DNA of 64,000 nt from Boesenbergia rotunda (lineage: Eukaryota; Streptophyta; Magnoliopsida; Zingiberales; Zingiberaceae): assembly GCA_024364735.1 (NCBI GenBank), contig JAGFNQ010000863.1, positions 953,570 through 1,017,569 on the forward strand, in the 5' to 3' direction. The stretch's first letter is position 1; the number at the start of each line of letters is the position of its first letter. The notes below the pieces were generated by a model. It saw only the letters and a list, made by a program, of their open reading frames with translations, was not told the origin of the DNA and did not search any database. Below, piece by piece: positions 57,801 through 64,000 of the stretch. The position numbers and the translations under genes were made by a program.

Positions 57801-60800
57801 TAATCAAGGATCAAGAGTAAAATTAATTTAATTGTCAGTAATTTAAATTAATTATCGGGCATTCGATATCTTAAACACGGGGAGATGGACGACTCATAAT
57901 AGGTGGAGCCCATATGAAAATAGAAGGGTTGGTGAGGAAGTTCAATGGGATCCTTTAGTGGAATGGATCGGGGTTGGATCCATTAGCGGGCCAAGAACCA
58001 ACTCCTTCTCGGTCCCTACCTTAGCCCTATAAATACCCCATAGGAGTCATGATACAAGGCTAATGAATTAATCAAGGAATTAATTCAGTTAATTCTAAAA
58101 CCCTAAACCTCTCTCTCTCTTTCCCTCTCTCCCTTCTCCCTCTCTTAAGGCGCCGGCGGTGGAAGGGGATTCGGCTCTTCTTCCTCTCATCTTTCTCATG
58201 GTCGGCGGTCACTAGACAAAGGGAGAGCTTTCCTCTCCCTTTTGTGGTGTGCGGCAAGAAGAGAGGAGGGAGTATCGGTCGGCACAAGGAGGAACAAGTT
58301 CGACCGGCGGTGGAGGTTAAGAAGAATCTTTGGTTTTCTTCCACACCTCATCTCTTCATCTTTCTTGATTGCTGGCGAGGTCCACTAGACAAGGAGGAGT
58401 GCTCTCCTTCTTTGTGGCGCGCGGAAGCAAGGGCAGAAGTTGAAGGCCGGCCGGTGGTGGGAGGTCTCAGTCGTGGGTGTTTGTCGCCGGCGGTGGTGGA
58501 GGTGGAGAGACTTCTTCTTCTTCATGAGCTTGCTGCCGTGAGATAGGGAGAGGAAGGAGAGGTAGGCTAGGGTGATTTTGAGGAAGAGGAGCTCTTCTTC
58601 CTCAAGTTCTTCTTCTTCCTCTCTTAAAGGTGGCCGGTGGGTAAAAACCTAGGGTTTTTAAATTGGCGCAAAGGGAGAGAAGAAAAAGGTGATTAATTCG
58701 AGGCCTTCGGTGACTCCGCGTCTTGGTAGATCTTCGTCCACACGACGTCCAAGAGGGGAGGGTCATACGGTAGAAGACTGCGAGGTAAAAGGCGAGGTAT
58801 ACCTCTCCCTAGCTCCTTTTGTTTTTTTGTTCTATTGCTTTGATTATTGTTTTCATTGCATGAGTTAATTAATTGCAATGGATTAATTATTAGTTAATTA
58901 ATATGTCAATTAATTTTTGTCATGGACCCCGATTATAAACACAAAGACCGGCGATCCATTCGTCGTCTTTTTCGCGGTTAATTAATCCGGAAAGTTACAA
59001 GGTTGTAACCTTGGTTTTGGTTAAGTTGTGACTTGGATTAATTAACACAACGACGAGACAGTCGTTTGGGAGACGGATCTCTATTCGGATTAAATTGTTA
59101 ATCCGTAGACATAGAGAGGTCTCTCATGTTCGACCATGTGGTTGCTTAGGAAATCCTCAAGCCATACAAGGGCTTACACCCAGTAATATAACCACAGTAG
59201 TATCTAATGAAGTAACAATTTATGCTAGGGTAGCAATGATCAATACGAGGGCCCCAATCTCGGTATGCAGTATGCACTAGGGTAATAGTAGGGCACGTGG
59301 GTGTCCCATGCACGAGGGTCATATGCTAGTGTTGGGCACGCAAGAGTGCATGGGAAAGGACCCTTGGTTGTAAAGCTCACGCCTAGGTCAAGCGGTTACA
59401 ACACAAAAGTCTTGTAGGGTGAGGCACAAAGGAATAGGAAAAGAAGAGAGAGAACTATGCTTGCATGCAATGTGGGCTAAAGCACATGGGAAAGTGCCTC
59501 TTATCGTGCGGCCCATGCTTGGTCCAATTATAGCGCATAAGGTTCGTAGGTGGGAGGTGCAAAGGAACAGGAGAAGGAAGAGAGGGAGAAAAGGACAGAG
59601 GGAAATGTGGTTGTTGCCTTAAAGTCAAAAGGTGACATGAGGAGGGCGAGAAGAGGAGGAAGGAACCGATGGCGGTGGCTCACCATTGATTGCGGTCGAG
59701 GGCAAGCAACATGTCCATGCGGGCTAGAGGGTTGCAATGTGAGAGAGGAAGAGAGTAGAAGAAGACAACTTGGGAGCAAATATGCTAAGAGAGAGAGAGG
59801 AGATACAAATAACTTCTAACCTCTTGAAAATTTCACTAATCCAATCATATACAAGTAAAGCAAGTCCTAGATACAAATTTTGTTCAACCACTTGTCAAGT
59901 TCGATTTGAAAACTCTAACCACTTGTCTACTTGACATACTGCACCCAACTTCTACTCGATTTCTGAAAATCCAAAATATCTTTTGGTTCAGTTTAATAAT
60001 TAGTTGTCTAAATTTTGAAAAAGAAATATTTTATAGCACAAATTTAACTAAGACAAAAAAATTTGGTACCTAACATGTCTCTAATAAGGTTGATCTTCAT
60101 TTTGTAGTTCAGAGGTATTTTGCACATTGAGGTCTTTTCAATGATTAAAATTCTGGAGTTTGATCTTTGTAATCTCATATGCACAGGATTCAGCCATGAG
60201 GAGGCAAAGAGCAATTAGTTCTCCATTAAGACGATGTTTGAGATTCGAGTCACTTGAATTAGCACCAAGATTTCTTGTTGATAGGCTAGGTCTCCCAAAG
60301 CTTAGGCAACCTTTGTTGATTCTCCTATCATTATGTCTTGGGCCACATTTATCGATGTGGTACCTAATAGCTCCAACTATCTAGGGGAATCTAATAATGT
60401 ATATTTATTTTCTTATTACATTGTGAGTACGTTATTTGCCTTCCTGCCTCAGAAAAAACAAAAAAAAGGAAAAAAAAAATTATTCTTACTAGCAATGGAT
60501 GCTACATCATCTATTCACTGTCCTAAACATATTTGCTGCATCACTGTCGGTGAGAGAGAGAGAGAGAGGGAATAGAAAATCAACGCATCTGGATAGAGTT
60601 AATTTTGTTGTAATTTATACATTGGTAGGATCGGTTATATTTTGTTTTACCTCATTAATGCCATTTCATCTTGTTTTTGTTCAAAAGGGAAATAAACATG
60701 GTCTTAGGTGACACCTTAGGCAGCATGTTTCTCCTAAGTAATCAAACTTGCTCGTTGCCTCTGGCTGGGGGCATGCACTTCGCTTCTGGATCCAACAGTG

Positions 60801-61055
60801 TTCACCTGTCAATTTTGATTGGTCTACTATTTTACAATTTTCTTGCTTCTCGATACCGGATAACATTTTTCAGAATCAACAATTTATAACGCTTAATAGG
60901 TGGATGGTGGCTTGGGCCCTTCAACCATTGACTTGGCAGCTTCAGCAGGAGCAAACTGCATCGTCGCAGGAAGTTCAGTTTTTGGAGCTAAAGAGCCAGG
61001 AGAAGTTATTTCTATTCTCAGGAAGAGTGTAGCAGATGCTCAGCTGAACAGCTAA
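45810..61055 (+). CDS. RPE: Ribulose-phosphate 3-epimerase, cytosolic type (8 coding exons)
   Basis: Interconverts ribulose 5-phosphate and xylulose 5-phosphate in the pentose phosphate pathway. Exons: 45810-45926, 47851-47855, 49818-49880, 49984-50090, 50161-50258, 50685-50777, 50854-50895, 60900-61055. They total 681 nt, 226 residues plus TAA, the normal length for the cytosolic form, with no stop. The TIM-barrel motifs are complete: KIAPSMLSSDF, WLHMDIMDGHFVPN (H35, D37), YLDCHLMV (H68), GVALKPGTP, MTVEPGFGGQKF, LDIEVDGGLGPSTI (D177) and CIVAGSSVFG; H35, D37, H68 and D177 are the family's metal ligands and catalytic acids. The ATG at 45810 is the first in-frame ATG and no transit peptide precedes it, so a cytosolic location is inferred. 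Introns are GT-AG except intron 5 (GC-AG). Intron 7 is 10 kb with a copia insertion. Confidence 0.95.
45927..47850 (+). other. Epimerase intron 1
   Basis: GTACTG...TTGCAG, 1,924 nt. No gene, RNA or clear transposon end seen; T-rich tracts at 46190-46206. Confidence 0.8.
47851..47855 (+). other. RPE: 5-nt microexon of the epimerase gene (exon 2)
   Basis: TTTTGCAG, then GATGG, then GTGAGT. With exon 1 ending ...GACATTATG and exon 3 starting GCATTTTGTT, the five bases restore D-G-H in the invariant MDG motif and keep the frame. Without them the protein would lose D40 and shift frame. Confidence 0.85.
47950..47999. repeat. Short dispersed-repeat motif in intron 2
   Basis: Around AAGCCTTATCCCACTAGGTG with a CAACAACAACC lead-in, a word commonly met in plant short interspersed repeats. 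CCCACTA-GGTGGGG can form a small hairpin. Family not assigned. Confidence 0.35.
48822..49203. mobile_element. Candidate MITE in intron 2
   Basis: About 380 bp with imperfect terminal inverted repeats: TTCATTTGGTTTGCTGGAA on the left and, reverse-complemented, AGTGTTTGGTTAGTGGAAT on the right. No coding. Ends and target duplicate are uncertain. Confidence 0.4.
49394..49545. mobile_element. PIF/Harbinger-like MITE in intron 2
   Basis: 152 bp with terminal inverted repeats GGGTCCATTTACTTGGATGG and, reverse-complemented from the right end, GGGTCTGCTTACTTAGATGG, flanked by TAA on both sides (49391-49393, 49546-49548). The three-base TAA duplication and GGGTC ends fit Tourist-type MITEs. Confidence 0.75.
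50259..50684 (+). other. GC-AG intron 5 of the epimerase gene
   Basis: The exon ends ...TATCCACTG and the intron starts GCAAGT, a canonical minor GC donor; it ends TTTTTCAG before GTGGAGGGT. The flanking codons give VYPL-VEGENP, as expected for the family, and no GT donor fits. Confidence 0.8.
50896..52139 (+). repeat. Start of epimerase intron 7: MITE-like and degenerate minisatellite DNA
   Basis: 51022-51500 has weak inverted ends (TGTTTGGTTATTATTG / CACCAAGCATAC) that may be an old MITE. 51505-51890 is a degenerate series of GGGT-, GAGT- and AAAT-rich words (TCAAATGGACCAGTTGGATTG-like), probably a worn minisatellite. No gene. Confidence 0.45.
52140..52199 (-). other. Copied internal fragment of element G beside its left LTR
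   Basis: GACTTGAAAAATGAC through GGCTCTGATATCA is nearly identical to 56707-56765, the primer-site side of element G, yet lies outside the left LTR. Confidence 0.75.
52200..52550 (-). repeat. 3' LTR of element G
   Basis: TGGCAAACTCAG...TCTCTTGACA with internal repeats of AAATCTGCGTCATTAATG-like units at 52310-52530. Confidence 0.85.
52615..55754 (-). pseudogene. pol of element G: protease, integrase, reverse transcriptase, RNase H (broken)
   Basis: Read on the minus strand, 55754-54912 has the protease-like WYFNSETSNHMT block (degenerate at the active site), the gag-pre-integrase region (LWHKRFGHPNSNVF...CNSCRL) and the integrase start (HSDLWG, FITFIDDYNRFTWVYF). The integrase remainder down to about 54510 is scattered over frames with stops. 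54504-53356 is an open reverse transcriptase frame with KFVFTLKLRSDGSIDRYKAR, YGLKQAPRVWFEKF and YVDD at 53514-53503. 52968-52615 is RNase H (SSAEAEYRSMS, HIEVDCHSIRE, ANILTK). Confidence 0.9.
55730..56637 (-). pseudogene. gag of element G
   Basis: Starts at 56637 with MSTEKHDVLLIRLNGKNY, typical of copia Gag N termini, then has several stops before an open stretch from about 56143. Two zinc knuckles follow: the first lacks its leading cysteine (YFCCKSLGHFASHC), the second is complete (CNYCKKDGHIIKEC). It overlaps the pol frame slightly at 55754-55730. Confidence 0.85.
56766..57110 (-). repeat. 5' LTR of element G
   Basis: TGTCAAACTCAG...TTTGGACA, homologous to 52200-52550. Confidence 0.82.
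57152..58930 (+). repeat. LTR-like promoter-bearing sequence in intron 7
   Basis: Starts TGTTAGGATATATACTAAAA, a beginning familiar from some plant copia LTRs. A TATAAATA box is at about 58028, then a CTCTCTCT leader and a GC-rich GGCGG-containing stretch with short unrelated ORFs (58072-58546). The right end is not clear. Probably a solo LTR or an LTR remnant. Confidence 0.35.
58931..60899 (+). other. Distal epimerase intron 7, no gene seen
   Basis: It contains GGGCAC/GTGCCC words (59280-59350), purine-rich DNA (59560-59810) and a GAGAGAGA tract (60550-60568). It ends TTAATAG before exon 8. No supported feature. Confidence 0.6.
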
Positions 61056-61200
61056 CGATATGTATAATATTATTTTGAAATACTTGTTGGTATATGTATG
61101 AACTTCAGTTACTTGAACAGCCAGTAAGATGGTGCATCTATGCCGATTGTTTGAATAAACAGGAAGTAACATCTCTGTTATGTTGATTTAAATTTTATGG
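61056..61200 (+). terminator. 3' untranslated region and polyadenylation signal of the epimerase gene
   Basis: AATAAA at 61154-61159, about 100 nt after the stop, preceded by TGTATAAT and TTGTTGGTATATGTATG, which could be upstream elements. Confidence 0.55.
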
Positions 61201-62069
61201 ATTAATCATGATTTGAGTTGTTGCCATTGGAATATTTTGGAGTTGAACTCATGCTATGCTGTTGGAGGTTGGTTTAATTTCATTTGAATTAATTTCTGGG
61301 ATAAATTAGAAGTAACTTGAACTCTTAATGAGGTTGGTCTGGGCTAGTCAGGGTTAGAGTTGGCCACATATCAAAATCATCATGAATACAAATGATGCTC
61401 ATTTAACATGAATTTTTTTTAATATTATTAAATGTATATATTTTTTATCAGAAGTGGTCACATAAACTCAAAAAATCATTAAGGATGTAATGATGCAGAT
61501 TTGATATGAATTTGAGTTCTTTAGATTTGTCCAAAAAAAATAGTTATAAGTGTTTTATGATGCTTTAGCCTCAAAATAAAAAACAATGATTAGGAAAGCA
61601 ATGATGTCTAATTTAGGTAATTCAAAGTTTTTAGTATAGTAAAATATTTTTTAAAAACTATTTAAATGTCTTGGATGGGTAAAAAATATAATGAGTAAAA
61701 CGGTTTCACATAGGAGTACTTTTAAAGGATAATATTAAATAGTCCGAATCCAACTCGAATAGGTAAATAAACATAGCTTGAAATTTTAATTTAATATATT
61801 TTTTTAATTTTATCCTATAAAATCTCCATTCTCGGTGTCAGATTCTGGCCTTAGCTTTACCATTTTTTAATGGCACTCTTTGATAAATATTAGAATATAA
61901 TTATTTTTTTATATTTCTAAAAGTTTGATTATCTCTAAAAATGTTTAAAAGGTTTAGTTGTGATTTAATTATTTATTGGTTTAATTGTGATTTAATTATT
62001 AATTTTATCAAAAAATATATTAATATGAAGCAAAGGTATTGTCATAGCTTCACAATGAGTGATTAAGTT
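61201..62069. other. AT-rich intergenic DNA, nothing recognised
   Basis: No convincing frame, inverted repeat or tandem structure found. Confidence 0.6.
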
Positions 62070-62118
62070 AAGGGTTTAAGGTTTAGGGTTTAGGGTTTTA
62101 GGGTTTAGGATTTAGAGT
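62070..62118 (+). repeat. Interstitial telomere-like repeat
   Basis: About six tandem, slightly degenerate copies of the plant telomere unit TTTAGGG (AGGGTTTAAGGTTTAGGG onward). Confidence 0.8.
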
Positions 62119-62175
62119 AATTCAAATGAAATTAAACCAAGAGGTCACACTTAGGGGTTCACAAATGAAATTAAT

Positions 62176-62769
62176 TTGATATGGTGTGGCAGTATAGTTC
62201 ACACTTTGGGGTTCCGTTCAAAAAGACAAATTATAATCACCATTTCAGTTGTATATTGGAGGAAACCGAGCCATGTATATTACAAACTTAACACAGATGG
62301 TTATTCCAAAGGAAATCCAGGACCTTCCTCGTATGGTGTCATCATTCGGAATCATGTCGATCAGATTTTTCTAGCAAAGTTTGGTATGATTGACATTGGA
62401 ACAAACATCAGGGCAGAACTGAAAGCAATTTTAATAGGACTGGAGTTGTGTGTTGACAACCACTGTTTTCCTCTTTGGCTAGAATTAGACTCAATGGTAG
62501 CCTTGAAGATGTTGAGGTCTCTTTCTTTTCCTTGGGAGCTACGTAACTTGATCCTTAAAATCAAGAGCATAATACGTAAATATAAAGTCCATTTTACACA
62601 TGTATACTGAGAAGTAAATGCAACCGCAGATCACCTTGCAAATCAAACTTTCAACAATCCTGTGGGTAGAGTACTAACTAACACAGAGGTAGATAAAGCT
62701 CTTTTTGGTATTTGTAAACTTGATAGAATTAATTTGCCTTATATCAGAATATCTAAGAAACCAAAATGA
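62176..62769 (+). pseudogene. RNase H-like coding fragment, copy 1 (stop in frame)
   Basis: Reads YYKLNTDGYSKGNPGPSSYG, then IRAELKAILIGLELC, LELDSMVALKML and, after a TGA at about 62608-62610, ADHLANQ. These are the D, E, D, D motifs of the RNase H domain found at the ends of plant LINE polyproteins or alone. No ATG precedes the domain in frame, and no reverse transcriptase is nearby. The upstream copy of a tandem pair. Confidence 0.75.
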
Positions 62770-62823
62770 GAGCTAAGCAGAGATCGATAAACCTACTGTT
62801 TTCATCACACAAACGAAATTAAT

Positions 62824-63420
62824 TTGCTATGGTGTGGCAGTATAGTTCACACTTTGGGGTTCCGTACAGAAAGAAAATTTATAACCACCATTTCAGTTGT
62901 ATATTGGAGGAAACTGAGCCATGGATATTACAAACTTAGCACAGATGATTGTTCTAAAGGGAATCCAGGACCTTCCTCGTATGGTGCCATCATCCGGAAT
63001 CATGTCGGTCAGATTTTTCTAGCAAAGTTTGGTATGATTGACACAGGAACAAACATTAGGGCAGAACTGAAAGCAATTTTAATAGGATTGGAGTTGTGTG
63101 TTGACAACCACTATTTTCCTCTTTGGCTAGAATCAGACTCAATGGTAGCCTTGAAGATGTTGAGGTCTCTTTCTTTTCCTTGGGAGCTACATAACTTGAT
63201 CCTTAATTTCAAGAGCATAATACGTAAATACAAAGTCCATTTTACACATGTATACCGAGAAGCAAATGCAGCCGCAGATCACCTTGCAAATCAAGCTTTC
63301 AACAATCCTGTGAGTAGAGTACTAACTAACACAGAGGTAGATAAAGCTCTTTTTGGTATTTGTAAACTTGATAGAATTAATTTCGGCAATTTACCAAAGG
63401 GCGTATCCAACTATTCGTAA
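62824..63420 (+). pseudogene. RNase H-like coding fragment, copy 2 (open frame)
   Basis: Tandem duplicate of copy 1 at an offset of 648 bp, about 95 percent identical. The four acidic motifs are all in one frame: YYKLSTDDCSKGNPGP, IRAELKAILIGLELC, LESDSMVALKML and ADHLANQAFNNP. The first D region reads TDD rather than TDG. No upstream in-frame ATG, so probably a non-autonomous piece of a retroelement or a domesticated fragment; expression is unknown. Confidence 0.72.
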
Positions 63421-64000
63421 TTACCGAAAGGAGTACCATGGTTTCTATTATACCAAAGGGCGCATCCCATATAGTGAAGTTACTTTTATACCCCTCCCGC
63501 CAAAGAATGACTTTATCAAACACATTTTCGAGACAACCGAACCACTTTATCAATAAAATATTAATTTGTGGTTCGGATGGGTAGCAGTCGAATTTTTCTC
63601 AGCCAATATATATATGGGAAATGATTTGCACAAGTCGAATGATCACGAAGGTACGTATATATTGCTTCCTTGCACAACTCAATTCATCACCAAAGCACCT
63701 GAGGAAAATAGGTTGTCGAAGGAGAAAAAGGAAGCAACAAAATAGGTTGTCGAAGGAGAAAAAGGAAGCAACAGATTGGTAACTAAGAGAAATAGGAATG
63801 TACGTATGATTGTCATCTTTGATATGGTATCAGATATAGTTTTAATCAAGATAAACTCTTTCTACTATTTTTATGTTTGGAGGAGGCTTAGGGTGATATG
63901 CATTACATGATATCAGGCCCTGGGAGTGCATGATGTCATTAGATTTCGGGCAATAGGAGAGGCTGAAAAATTTTATTTCAGGCCCTCGAAAATAATTTGT
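63421..64000. repeat. Window end: short direct repeats, no gene
   Basis: ACCAAAGGGCG occurs at 63393 and 63452 with similar flanks. 63711-63777 is a perfect-core tandem duplication of a ~34 bp unit containing AGGTTGTCGAAGGAGAAAAA. Nothing else recognised. Confidence 0.65.

Noticed and set aside
58072..58546. Short ORFs in GC-rich intron DNA
   Set aside because: Low complexity on both strands inside the LTR-like segment; no domain.
60160..61032. Several short ORFs before epimerase exon 8
   Set aside because: Intronic, mutually overlapping and without motifs; only the GTGGATGGTGGC exon is supported.

Overview
This is nuclear DNA from a repeat-rich flowering plant, probably a monocot. The evidence is spliced genes, TTTAGGG-type repeats, Sirevirus-like Ty1/copia elements primed by initiator-Met tRNA, and an epimerase whose sequence looks monocot-like; I give no species. 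About 45 kb on the left is a stack of LTR retrotransposons. The right third holds one intact host gene with large, transposon-loaded introns.

Left block. A Ty3/gypsy RNase H scrap (1-359) abuts element A (360-8989, minus strand), a copia-type element with gag but no pol. Element B (9238-37161, plus strand, target duplication AGATC) is a pol-bearing relative with decayed coding. It was split twice. Element C (11332-19699, duplication CACCT), a second pol-less element of A's type, sits in its gag. Element D (23804-33925, duplication TAAAC), a 10 kb non-autonomous element with 2,861 bp LTRs and a tRNA-Asp primer site, sits in its reverse transcriptase. LTR divergence gives the order B (oldest), C, D (youngest). 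Element F (37328-44630, minus strand) is a gag-pol-deleted gypsy-like element with an antisense coiled-coil ORF, an array of 68 bp hairpin repeats and a solo LTR, E (40753-42183, duplication ACTAA), of the A/C family.

Most interesting system. In A and C the place of pol is taken by an unrelated gene, here called ORF2. It has its own GGCGCC-rich upstream region, a TATA-type box, a tiny first exon, a short intron and a second exon coding for about 370 residues. The copy in C is intact once spliced (385 aa). These look like gag plus passenger-gene retrotransposons that need pol from relatives such as B.

Right block. After a TA microsatellite and an AT-rich degenerate repeat, 45810-61055 holds a cytosolic ribulose-phosphate 3-epimerase gene in eight coding exons. 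They join to an uninterrupted 226-residue protein and include a 5-nt microexon and one GC-AG intron. Intron 7 is 10 kb because it carries a decayed copia element (G, 52200-57110, minus strand) and other repeat debris; intron 2 carries MITE-like elements. Downstream are a short interstitial telomere-like tract and a tandemly duplicated RNase H coding fragment.
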